In this document: positions 1 to 5,235 of the stretch, piece after piece
Layout: every line of letters starts with the position of its first letter
How positions within the stretch are numbered: position 1 is the stretch's first letter
Source: Erysipelotrichaceae bacterium
GTDB lineage: Bacteria; Bacillota_I; Bacilli_A; Erysipelotrichales; Erysipelotrichaceae
Direction: 5' to 3'
Length of the DNA stretch: 7,107 nt
Assembly: GCA_017511325.1 (NCBI GenBank)
Contig: JAFWKS010000357.1
Location: 1 to 7,107, forward strand
The notes under the pieces: generated by a model
Told to the model about the DNA's origin: nothing
Databases searched by the model: none
Seen by the model: the letters and a program-made list of their open reading frames with translations, nothing else
Position numbers and translations under genes: made by a program

Positions 1-1
1 A

Positions 2-496
2 GGCATCCTTGCTTTCGGCGGGGCATATGCAGCTATACCTCTGATCGAAAAGGAGATCGTTGAAGTTCAAAGATGGATGTCATATCAAGAGTTTGCCGAC
101 CTGCTGGCACTGGATGAGCTGACACCGGGACCGATCCTTATCAATTCTGCAACTTTTGTCGGAATGAAAGTCGATGGTATGGCAGGAGCGATAGCTGCAA
201 CGATCGGTTGTATCCTTCCTTCGTGCATTATCTCGCTTATCATGTTCCTTATCTATCGAAAGTATCAGAAACTCTCGTATATGGAGAGTGCACTGCGCAC
301 TTTAAAATGCATGGCGATCGCTTTGATTTTTTCTACTTTGATAAATATCATCCATAAAAACCTCTTTATCAACAGTGATATAAATCATGTCGGGATCGTT
401 TTGATGCTCATCTCATTTCTGATCTTAAGAAAGTGTAAAGTTAATCCTGTTTTTATCATGATAGGATGCGGAATAATCAATCTGCTTGTGAGATAA
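2..496 (+). CDS. Chromate transporter family protein (ChrA, short-chain half type), 5' end outside window
   Basis: This is the 3' part of a CHR-family inner-membrane transporter, a family that exports chromate or takes part in anion exchange. The frame is open from base 2, well before the first ATG at 77. The residues it adds (GILAFGGAYAAIPLIEKEIV) match the conserved CHR N-terminus, so the real start lies left of the window. Inside are the family signature TPGPI followed by ATFVG, then GAIAATIGCILPS leading into a membrane helix, and two more hydrophobic segments towards the end. About 164 residues are visible. This fits the short-chain CHR proteins of Bacillota (roughly 180-200 residues), which normally occur as adjacent pairs forming one transporter; the partner would lie upstream. 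Family assignment is strong. Chromate as the physiological substrate is not shown by the sequence. Confidence 0.88.
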   Translation, partial: GILAFGGAYAAIPLIEKEIVEVQRWMSYQEFADLLALDELTPGPILINSATFVGMKVDGMAGAIAATIGCILPSCIISLIMFLIYRKYQKLSYMESALRTLKCMAIALIFSTLINIIHKNLFINSDINHVGIVLMLISFLILRKCKVNPVFIMIGCGIINLLVR

Positions 497-518
497 TAAG
501 TGCATATCCGAAAGATGA

Positions 519-602
519 TATTGTCTTAAATCGATAAGGAAAGATGAACAGGCGATCAATGCCTGTATCCTGACCGCGAATAGGGTCGTTCTTTTAGACA
601 AT
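519..602 (+). pseudogene. Possible remnant of a CsoR/FrmR-type metal-sensor domain
   Basis: The frame of the downstream methyltransferase stays open upstream of its ATG back to a TGA at 516-518, with no ATG, GTG or TTG start. The predicted text begins Tyr-Cys and includes AINACILTANRVVLLDN. It resembles helix 2 of CsoR/FrmR metal-sensing repressors, where a Tyr-Cys is followed by a stretch like SAVNAAL and then Leu-Leu before the His and Cys ligands. Related Bacillota proteins, as I recall them, fuse such a sensor to this kind of methyltransferase. Here the first helix is missing, the His and second Cys positions would read Met and Tyr, and spacing is off by about one residue in two places. 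I read it as a decayed 5' half of a former fusion gene. The match is from memory, so confidence is limited. Confidence 0.38.
548..566 (+). repeat. Small inverted repeat (possible RNA hairpin) before the methyltransferase
   Basis: ACAGGC at 548-553 is complementary to GCCTGT at 561-566 around a 7-base loop. No T-tract follows, so it is not an intrinsic terminator. It lies inside the open frame described as a sensor remnant and could simply be coding-sequence chance. Confidence 0.3.
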
Positions 603-1229
603 ATGTCTGAGGATTATATAGCAGGATCGCTTAAAAAGTATATGGATAAGAGTAAGATAAAGGAATTCTTCAACAGCTTGGCTTCAAGATGGGATGACGG
701 CATGGTCAAAGATGATAAGATCATGAATACGATCCTCGACAATGCGGAAGTATCTTCAGGGAAAGACATCCTTGATGTAGCCTGTGGCACTGGTGTCATG
801 ATCGACTATTACCTGAAGAGAAAAGTAAGATCGGTGACAGCTGTTGATTTTTCAGAAAAAATGTGCGAGATAGCTTCCAGAAAGTATGCTGATGATAAAA
901 ACGTTCAGATACTCTGTGAAGACATCGAAGAGTTTGATGGTGATAAAGGATACGATGCGATCATCGTCTATAATTCATTTCCGCATTTCATCGATGCTGA
1001 AAAACTTATAGCGCACCTGTCATGCCTGCTCAACCAAAATGGAATATTGACGGTTGCGCATGGAATGTCCAGAGAAAAGATCAACGCTCACCATATTAAT
1101 ATCGCTGATGATGTAAAATGCGAATTGATGGAACCGGATAAACTTGCGGAAATATTCTCACGATATCTGCAGGTGACCACAGTAATTTCAAATGATAAGA
1201 TGTATCAGATCGCAGGAAGAAAGATCTGA
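603..1229 (+). CDS. Class I SAM-dependent methyltransferase
   Basis: A soluble Rossmann-fold methyltransferase of about 208 residues. Motif I, LDVACGTG, is at residues 57-64. The acidic end of strand 2 lies in TAVDFSEKM (79-87), the CEDIEEF loop at 105-111, and the post-motif strand YDAIIVYNSFPHF at 117-129. A later block, HGMSREKINAHH (153-164), is as I recall typical of a Bacillota group found beside or fused to metal-sensing repressors. The substrate is unknown. The start is uncertain: ATG 603 has only a distant AGGG upstream. ATG 642 (MDKSKIKEFF) matches the usual N-terminus of stand-alone members but has an AGGA about 15 bases away. The frame is open upstream of 603 without a start codon, which suggests loss of a 5' domain. 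It lies between the chrA-type gene and a Cys-rich gene, so a link to metal stress is plausible but unproven. Confidence 0.85.
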   Translation: MSEDYIAGSLKKYMDKSKIKEFFNSLASRWDDGMVKDDKIMNTILDNAEVSSGKDILDVACGTGVMIDYYLKRKVRSVTAVDFSEKMCEIASRKYADDKNVQILCEDIEEFDGDKGYDAIIVYNSFPHFIDAEKLIAHLSCLLNQNGILTVAHGMSREKINAHHINIADDVKCELMEPDKLAEIFSRYLQVTTVISNDKMYQIAGRKI

Positions 1230-1254
1230 GCAGGGATATCAGGAGGATAAGAAA

Positions 1255-1437
1255 ATGTTTGAAAAGAAAAGCCGATATGATCAGATCAAAAGTCAGTCAG
1301 TTGAAGATATGGCCGCGTTTTTGAGCTGGTATTTCGATTGCGATCGCTGTCCGGCCAAGAAGGAAAACTGCAGTGAAGACTGTTCATTCTGCATGGATGC
1401 CATTGTGGAATGGCTTAAACAGGAAGGCCAGCTTTAA
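1255..1437 (+). CDS. Small Cys-rich protein, probable metal-binding
   Basis: A 60-residue protein of unknown function. The start at 1255 is chosen over an in-frame ATG at 1192, which lies inside the methyltransferase gene, because a perfect AGGAGG at 1241-1246 sits 8 bases before it. After a charged N-terminus comes SVEDMAAFLSWYFDCDRCPA, then Cys at 29, 32, 39, 43 and 46 in the spacing CxxC-x6-C-x3-CxxC, and an amphipathic tail (MDAIVEWLKQEGQL). The two CxxC pairs suggest a small zinc-ribbon-like or other thiolate site. Similar short SVEEMAxFL...C..C proteins are common in Bacillota genomes and prophages. It begins 25 bases after the methyltransferase stop and is followed by a terminator, so it is probably the last gene of that unit. 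Confidence 0.8.
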   Translation: MFEKKSRYDQIKSQSVEDMAAFLSWYFDCDRCPAKKENCSEDCSFCMDAIVEWLKQEGQL

Positions 1438-1464
1438 AGAGAAGACAACAGCTTTAGCACATAC

Positions 1465-1496
1465 GAGGATCTGTTTAAATCAGATTCTTTTTATTT
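1465..1496 (+). terminator. Intrinsic terminator after the Cys-rich gene
   Basis: GGATCTG (1467-1473) pairs with CAGATTC (1481-1487), seven pairs including one G-U, around a TTTAAAT loop. A T-rich tract TTTTTATTT at 1488-1496 follows directly. It separates the chrA/methyltransferase unit from the metal-binding gene downstream. Confidence 0.72.
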
Positions 1497-1509
1497 GCTT
1501 AAGTGATTC

Positions 1510-1520
1510 TGATATATAAT
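1510..1520 (+). promoter_or_regulatory. Probable promoter of the heavy-metal-associated gene
   Basis: A perfect TATAAT lies at 1515-1520. The adjacent TGATATATAAT can also be read as an extended -10 (TG-n-TATATA). The nearest -35-like TTGCTT (1495-1500) is only 14 bases upstream, so the promoter may rely on the extended -10 or on an activator. Transcription would begin near 1527, about 47 bases before the gene. Confidence 0.55.
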
Positions 1521-1527
1521 AGATGTG

Positions 1528-1543
1528 GTTAGTTAAAACTAAC
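1528..1543. promoter_or_regulatory. Perfect inverted repeat at the transcription start: likely repressor operator
   Basis: GTTAGTT (1528-1534) and AACTAAC (1537-1543) are exact reverse complements separated by AA. The repeat begins 8 bases after the TATAAT, where a bound protein would block initiation. Its TTAG...CTAA shape recalls operators of DtxR-family iron or manganese repressors, but that is a resemblance only. The gene it would control carries a metal-binding CxxC domain, which supports a metal-responsive switch. Confidence 0.6.
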
Positions 1544-1573
1544 TGAATGGATCAGGAATGACCGGAGGCATAT

Positions 1574-1825
1574 ATGAATAAAGTTATTTTAAAGATCGAA
1601 GGTATGGCTTGCGGAATGTGTGAAGCACACATCAATGAAACTATAAGAAAAGTACTTCCAAAGGCTGAAAGAGTCAGATCTTCCTTTAAGAAAGGGGAGA
1701 GTGACTTTCTTTATGATGGAGATTTCGATCAGGAAAAACTGATGAACGCCATTAAAGAGACTGGTTATGAATGCTTAAAGATTCAAACGGAACCGTATCA
1801 GAAGAATGGGTTCTTTGGCTGGTAA
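1574..1825 (+). CDS. Heavy-metal-associated (HMA) domain protein
   Basis: An 83-residue soluble ferredoxin-like-fold protein of the HMA/CopZ type, a family that binds Cu(I) or other soft metals. The motif GMACGMC at residues 10-16 provides the two loop cysteines (13 and 16), followed by the EAHINETIRKV helix. The second half (QEKLMNAIKETGYECLKI) has the usual final helix and strand, with an extra Cys at 67. The C-terminal tail (TEPYQKNGFFGW) extends past the minimal domain of about 65-70 residues, and I recall it as common in a Bacillota subgroup. A GGAGG at 1564-1568 sits 5 bases before the ATG. It has its own promoter and palindromic operator, so metal-regulated expression is likely. Which metal it carries cannot be told from the sequence. 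No P-type ATPase is present in the window. Confidence 0.85.
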   Translation: MNKVILKIEGMACGMCEAHINETIRKVLPKAERVRSSFKKGESDFLYDGDFDQEKLMNAIKETGYECLKIQTEPYQKNGFFGW

Positions 1826-1831
1826 ACGATC

Positions 1832-1847
1832 TATTTATGAATAAATA
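1832..1847. repeat. AT-rich inverted repeat between the HMA gene and the membrane protein gene
   Basis: TATTTAT (1832-1838) and ATAAATA (1841-1847) are perfect reverse complements separated by GA. The repeat sits 7 bases after the HMA-gene stop. It is all A/T and no T-tract follows, so it is a poor terminator. It could be an operator or chance in AT-rich DNA. Confidence 0.3.
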
Positions 1848-1893
1848 TAGCCAAAAAGTTTTCTGCTAAGGAAGATATAGAAAGGCATAGACA

Positions 1894-2391
1894 ATGAAAC
1901 TCACGATCCTGCTGGCGATCATCTTTATTCTATCTGTGTGTCTGCTTCTGTATGCGGCTGTTGCCCTGATACAGGACAAACGGTTTTTTACTACGGCACC
2001 TGAAGATATTCAGGAAGCCGCTTTAGAACATCCTGAACGATTCCCCGGTGCTCACATCATGGGCTGGGAACTGGCAGCAATTTCTCTGCTGGCGATGATC
2101 TTTGTTTTTTTATATGGAGGATACGACGGTATAAAGCGGGGATTCGGTTTTTGGCAGCTCACAGCCAGGTTCACAATCATTCTTTATATATGGAAGGCTT
2201 TTGATATTATCTGTTTGGATTGGTATCTTTTAACGAGATCTCATTTCTTTCAGCATTACTATCCGGAAACGGAAGGCTGTAAAGGCTATGACAGCTTTGG
2301 TTTCAATCGCAAAGAACAGATCGCCAGGCTGATTCTGTTTCCGTTTTTAGCCATGGCTATGGCGTTTGTTTGCATTTTATTTAAGAGATAG
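1894..2391 (+). CDS. Multi-pass membrane protein of unknown function
   Basis: A 165-residue integral membrane protein with four hydrophobic segments: residues 3-26, about 57-75, about 92-112 and 143-163. A loop of about 30 residues between the first two is acidic and Pro-rich (APEDIQEAALEHPERFPGAH). The third segment runs into CLDWYLLTRSHFFQHYYPETEG, then CKGYDSFGFNRKEQ. These conserved-looking aromatic, His and Arg positions are what I would expect of a real family, and I recall similar uncharacterised proteins in Clostridia, but I cannot name a function. The ATG at 1894 follows an AGAAAGG at 1879-1885. The gene begins 68 bases after the HMA gene with no clear terminator between, so read-through is possible. 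Confidence 0.7.
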   Translation: MKLTILLAIIFILSVCLLLYAAVALIQDKRFFTTAPEDIQEAALEHPERFPGAHIMGWELAAISLLAMIFVFLYGGYDGIKRGFGFWQLTARFTIILYIWKAFDIICLDWYLLTRSHFFQHYYPETEGCKGYDSFGFNRKEQIARLILFPFLAMAMAFVCILFKR

Positions 2392-2444
2392 ATAATGTAG
2401 CTCATGTATTGTGAATTCAGATTTATAGAAAGAGGATAGGCTTT

Positions 2445-3284
2445 ATGAAGAAGTATCATATTGAAAAGAATACGGTACAGGAGACACTGATCATTCCTTT
2501 GTATGGCAGGAAAGTCTGTGCTGATCATTATCCTGAACTGTTTACAGACAAGGAAGCGGAAAGGATCTGTGGATTGCTGGACTATGATTTCGCATCAAAG
2601 AAAAAGATGATGGAATCACCAGCCGGACTTTTCGGTGCTTTAGAAGTGGCACAGCGCCACTACGATCTGTTATGGGAGATCAAAGAATACCTGAAAGTTC
2701 ATCCGGAAGCTGCAGTTGTCAACCTGGGCTGTGGACTGGACGACTCATTTTCCAAAGCTGACAACGGTCTATGTCAAGGATACAATATCGATCTTGCGGA
2801 TGTGATAAAGATCAGAAATGAACTGTTTGGTAAAAGGGAACGCGAGACGAATATAGCCAGTAATCTCAATGATTATCGCTGGATGGATCAGATCGATGGA
2901 AACAAAGGTGCCATTTTCTTTGCGGCGGGTGTTCTGTATTATCTGAAGAAAGAAGATGTTATCGCACTGGCTGATGCTCTGGCAGAACGTTTCCCAGGTG
3001 GAGCGCTGGTCTTTGATTCCTGCAATGAATTAGGCGCCAGGATGATGCGCAAGACCTGGCTGAAGGAAGCGGGGATCGATGATGTATCAGCTTATTTTTC
3101 TTTGAAAGACAAAAGCGAAGTCGAAAGCTGGAGCAACAGTTTTTCAAAAGTTAGCGAGAAAAGCTATATGCGAGGTTATCGTGACATCTATCATGATGTT
3201 TCCTTGTTTCATAAAATAATGCTGCTGTTCTGTGACAAATTGGTCAGAATGAAGATCGTAAAAATAGAATTTAAAGGGAAATAG
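2445..3284 (+). CDS. LCM/Tcmp-type SAM-dependent O-methyltransferase family protein
   Basis: A 279-residue methyltransferase of the leucine carboxyl methyltransferase / tetracenomycin O-methyltransferase-like superfamily. The SAM-binding motif is VVNLGCGLDDSF (91-102), followed by the acidic YNIDLADVIKIR (113-124), the post-motif segment AIFFAAGVLYYLKKEDV (156-172), and the strand GALVFDSCNELGARMM (186-201). Length is typical. An AGAGGA at 2431-2436 precedes the ATG by 8 bases. In this superfamily targets range from protein C-termini to polyketides and small acids, so the substrate is open. The stop codon and the next start are one base apart, which argues that it works with the ATC-hydrolase-family protein that follows. 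Confidence 0.85.
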   Translation: MKKYHIEKNTVQETLIIPLYGRKVCADHYPELFTDKEAERICGLLDYDFASKKKMMESPAGLFGALEVAQRHYDLLWEIKEYLKVHPEAAVVNLGCGLDDSFSKADNGLCQGYNIDLADVIKIRNELFGKRERETNIASNLNDYRWMDQIDGNKGAIFFAAGVLYYLKKEDVIALADALAERFPGGALVFDSCNELGARMMRKTWLKEAGIDDVSAYFSLKDKSEVESWSNSFSKVSEKSYMRGYRDIYHDVSLFHKIMLLFCDKLVRMKIVKIEFKGK

Positions 3285-3285
3285 T

Positions 3286-3921
3286 ATGAAGTATAACTTG
3301 ATGCCTTGGGGAATGTGGGCTTTATTTGAAAATTCCTTTGAAGATGAGCTGACAGGAACAATGGGCCTTAATAAGGTTGAAGCCGCAATGATAACTGCCA
3401 GAGCGAAGAAAGATTATCGAAGGATCATAAAAGAGATACCTGAATTTGAAAAAGGTGACAGGTTCAAAGTGAATATCATCAGCTGTGCAATGCTTTGTTC
3501 ATTCATATTGAATCTTAAGGAAAGACCATCTGTTGAACTTATGAGTAAGTACTATGAAAAAGCGATGATGATAAGACCGATGAGATGGTTCTGCAAGGAA
3601 ATGGGAAAAAGAAAGTTTTCCGCTAAAGATATCGAAGGTATGAAAAAAACCGCATCATTCAATGCAGCTGATCGCAACCCGTATTCGTGGAATATGGATT
3701 TCCTTCCTTATGAAGATGATTCCGGTTATGAAGCACGCTTTTATAAATGTGGCATCTGTACACTGATGAAAAAACTGGGATTGCAGGAATACACTGTCGC
3801 CATGTGCCATCTTGATTATGTGATGAGTGAAGCCGGAGGTGTTTCTGATTTTGTCCGGGAATACACTTTAGCTTCAGGGGGTCCGTACTGCGACTGTGGC
3901 TACAAGAAAAAACCTCAATGA
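3286..3921 (+). CDS. L-2-amino-thiazoline-4-carboxylic acid (ATC) hydrolase family protein
   Basis: A 211-residue soluble protein with the hallmark C-terminal blocks of this family: FYKCGICTLMKKLG (152-165), MCHLDYVMSEAGG (173-185) and REYTLASGGPYCDC (191-204). The family is named for the step opening 2-amino-thiazoline-4-carboxylate on the way to L-cysteine. Most Bacillota members are annotated by similarity only, so that reaction is not assured here. The conserved Cys residues 155, 158, 174, 202 and 204 may bind metal or act in catalysis; this is inference. The N-terminal half is helical with a hydrophobic stretch around 63-76. The ATG lies one base after the upstream methyltransferase stop, with AAAGGGAA at 3273-3280 as ribosome binding site, indicating translational coupling. 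Confidence 0.82.
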   Translation: MKYNLMPWGMWALFENSFEDELTGTMGLNKVEAAMITARAKKDYRRIIKEIPEFEKGDRFKVNIISCAMLCSFILNLKERPSVELMSKYYEKAMMIRPMRWFCKEMGKRKFSAKDIEGMKKTASFNAADRNPYSWNMDFLPYEDDSGYEARFYKCGICTLMKKLGLQEYTVAMCHLDYVMSEAGGVSDFVREYTLASGGPYCDCGYKKKPQ

Positions 3922-3948
3922 TCCCTAAACAAAACTCTGATCGCTAAC

Positions 3949-3986
3949 GAAGAGATATCGATGCTACTTTCATATCGTTTCTTTTT
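3949..3986 (+). terminator. Probable intrinsic terminator after the ATC-hydrolase-family gene
   Basis: GAAGAGATAT (3949-3958) pairs with ATATCGTTTC (3972-3981), with one G-U pair and one A-G mismatch, around a 13-base loop. TTTTT follows at 3982-3986. The stem is imperfect, so termination may be partial. Confidence 0.5.
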
Positions 3987-4037
3987 AAAGTGTCATAGAT
4001 AAGGATCAAGAATCAACAGTCCATATAACGATTAAAA

Positions 4038-4043
4038 TATAAT
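4038..4043 (+). promoter_or_regulatory. Probable -10 box for the 100-residue orphan gene
   Basis: A perfect TATAAT in an A/T-rich run, about 22 bases before the ATG at 4065. No convincing -35 is present at 16-18 bases upstream; the region there reads AACAGT. The leader would be very short, roughly 15 bases. Confidence 0.45.
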
Positions 4044-4064
4044 TGAAATGAAAGAAACAGAAAA

Positions 4065-4367
4065 ATGATAAGCAACATCGAAATCACAATTGATGAACTC
4101 GAGAAGATCATTGGCGGTACGATCAGCGAAAGTACCGATCTGGTAATACCTTTGGCGGCAAGAGGCCATGGCGTCTTTATTAAATCCAATTACGATGCAG
4201 GCCGAAACGATGTCGTCGATATCGAAGGCATGCAGGAATTCTTTGCTTCCAAAGGATACAGATTCATCCCGGGCTTTGGTGATGAGATGAACATCTTTGT
4301 CGGACCGGATGGTTTAAGATACGGCAACGATTACATCATCCATCTGCTTGAAACGGAGCAGCTGTAA
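4065..4367 (+). CDS. Orphan small protein with a double-glycine-like N-terminus
   Basis: A 100-residue protein that I do not recognise. Its N-terminus, ITIDELEKIIGG (residues 7-18), resembles the double-glycine leader of secreted class II bacteriocins and related peptides, where an ELxxIxGG pattern is cut after the second Gly. If so, the released part would be about 82 residues, with no Cys and no lanthipeptide-type features. The rest looks like a small alpha/beta fold (VFIKSNYDAGRNDVVDIEG, then MQEFFASKGYRF, and FVGPDGLRYGNDYII), so the GG could equally be a normal turn. No peptidase-containing ABC transporter or immunity gene is seen nearby. The Shine-Dalgarno is weak (AAAG/GAAAC only). The gene has its own -10 box and a clear terminator, so it is a single-gene unit. 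Confidence 0.65.
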   Translation: MISNIEITIDELEKIIGGTISESTDLVIPLAARGHGVFIKSNYDAGRNDVVDIEGMQEFFASKGYRFIPGFGDEMNIFVGPDGLRYGNDYIIHLLETEQL

Positions 4368-4410
4368 AAGATTCTTATAAAAACAGATCTTTATTTGATC
4401 GTTCATTTGC

Positions 4411-4437
4411 AACAGAGTTGAAAAATGCTCTGTTTTT
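4411..4437 (+). terminator. Intrinsic terminator after the orphan gene
   Basis: AACAGAG (4411-4417) and CTCTGTT (4428-4434) are perfect reverse complements around a 10-base loop. The T-tract at 4433-4437 overlaps the right arm. Confidence 0.75.
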
Positions 4438-4444
4438 GTATAAT
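4418..4444 (+). promoter_or_regulatory. Promoter overlapping the terminator, upstream of the broken membrane gene
   Basis: TTGAAA (4418-4423) lies 15 bases before a perfect TATAAT (4439-4444). The -35 falls in the loop of the preceding terminator hairpin. Transcription would start near 4451, giving a leader of about 60 bases before the ATG at 4514. The same transcript could serve the DUF3574-like gene downstream. Confidence 0.55.
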
Positions 4445-4495
4445 TAATATAGATTCATTTATGTCTTTTTATGGAACGTGTCGATAATAAAAACT

Positions 4496-4508
4496 GCCTT
4501 CAGGAGGC
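4496..4508 (+). promoter_or_regulatory. Small hairpin covering the Shine-Dalgarno of the broken gene
   Basis: GCCT (4496-4499) can pair with AGGC (4505-4508), placing the AGGAGG ribosome binding site (4502-4507) in the loop and right arm. With only four pairs it is weak. It could modulate initiation slightly or be coincidental. Confidence 0.25.
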
Positions 4509-4513
4509 TTGCA

Positions 4514-4756
4514 ATGGAGTGGGAAGTAAGAACGATCGAATGGATACAGAATGATCTTGAAGGTCTAAGCAGGATCTTTGGCAGTGTCTACTCGTTTATC
4601 GGCTAAGAAGCGGGTCTGATGATCATGACAGCTGTCACTCTGTTTTGCTGGAAGAAGAAAACAGGACAGAAGCTGGCGCTGATCATCGGCGTATTTCCGA
4701 TGATATTTCCCATATATGAAAAAATAGTCAATAGGCGCAAAGGTCAGAATATTTAA
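4514..4756 (+). pseudogene. Broken small membrane protein, PAP2-phosphatase-like N-terminus, interrupted by one TAA
   Basis: An ATG at 4514 with a perfect AGGAGG six bases upstream opens a frame that runs 30 codons (MEWEVRTIEWIQ... to ...SVYSFIG), meets TAA at 4604-4606, then stays open in the same frame for 49 more codons to TAA at 4754-4756. The second part reads EAGLMIMTAVTLFCWKKK, then TGQKLALIIGVFPMIFPIY and EKIVNRRKG, with two membrane-like stretches. The whole resembles the N-terminal region of PAP2 family membrane phosphatases, where a SxxGEE motif precedes a helix ending in YWC/CWKK and a later PMIKN...RRRP. Here Gly-stop-Glu replaces Gly-Glu-Glu, which a single GAA to TAA change would explain. 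The lipid-phosphate phosphatase catalytic motifs are absent, so it is truncated as well. It lies 20 bases before the next gene. Confidence 0.55.
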
Positions 4757-4776
4757 AATCTGAAAGGAAGAATTCT

Positions 4777-5211
4777 ATGTCAAAGAAAACTGGGATCTTA
4801 ACGATCATTCTAAGCATCATCGCGATCTTGTTATCGCTTTTCGCGATAGTGTCTGTATATAAAAACACTGACCAGGAAAACAACGAAAACAGAGATATAC
4901 AGTATATCCTTTACCTGGGAACAAATGACAAGGATACAAACGAACCGGTATTTGAACCCGAGGAAGCAAAAGAGAAAGCCAAACAGATCCTGATCGAACA
5001 TTTCGGCGGTTATACGATCCAGGAAGCAAGCGGCGGATGGATCGATGGCAACAAGATCTATCAGGAGTATACACTGGTCATATATCTGAGTGATACGGAT
5101 CTTGGATCTGTACATAAAGCTGCAGATGAGATGGTCCGCGTCTTCCGCCAGAGTTCAGTACTCATCCAGGCAAATGAGACGACAACAGAATTCTATGCCG
5201 GAGAAAAATGA
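4777..5211 (+). CDS. Membrane-anchored DUF3574-like protein
   Basis: A 144-residue protein of unknown function. Residues 5-28 form one hydrophobic signal-anchor helix (TGILTIILSIIAILLSLFAI and on) with no lipobox Cys, so the rest should lie outside the membrane. The soluble domain begins YILYLGTNDKDTNEPVF (43-59), continues with a helix EEAKEKAKQILIEHFGGYT, then EASGGWIDGNKIYQEYTLVI (83-102) and a final helix ending RQSSVLIQANE. This order of a YLGTND strand, FGGYT, GGW, E-TL and Q-SVL is the pattern I know for DUF3574-type proteins. An AAAGGAAG at 4763-4770 precedes the ATG by 6 bases. It follows the broken membrane gene closely and precedes the MupG-family gene by 24 bases, so it may be cotranscribed with both. 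Confidence 0.78.
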   Translation: MSKKTGILTIILSIIAILLSLFAIVSVYKNTDQENNENRDIQYILYLGTNDKDTNEPVFEPEEAKEKAKQILIEHFGGYTIQEASGGWIDGNKIYQEYTLVIYLSDTDLGSVHKAADEMVRVFRQSSVLIQANETTTEFYAGEK

Positions 5212-5235
5212 TATATAACAGGAATCAGCTAAACT

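Noticed and set aside
1192..1254. Upstream in-frame ATG for the Cys-rich gene
   Set aside because: It lies inside the methyltransferase gene, has no Shine-Dalgarno, and the added residues look like an out-of-frame reading; ATG 1255 has a perfect AGGAGG.
2286..3147. Minus-strand frames across the membrane protein and methyltransferase genes
   Set aside because: They overlap recognised plus-strand genes and show no motifs or start signals.
4048..4071. ATG 4048 as a start for the orphan gene
   Set aside because: It is out of frame with the 100-residue protein and ends after seven codons.
4065..4367. Lanthipeptide or other Cys-based RiPP precursor
   Set aside because: The predicted product has no Cys and no modification enzyme gene is nearby; only the double-glycine-like leader remains as a signal.
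4471..4555. Short frame from ATG 4471 (27 codons)
   Set aside because: No ribosome binding site precedes it, it overlaps the well-supported start at 4514 in another frame, and its translation has no recognisable character.
4777..4860. Lipoprotein signal for the DUF3574-like protein
   Set aside because: There is no Cys after the hydrophobic segment, so it is a membrane anchor and not a lipobox.
4817..5115. Two overlapping minus-strand frames inside the DUF3574-like gene
   Set aside because: They are antisense shadows of a well-supported plus-strand gene, with no ribosome binding site or family resemblance.
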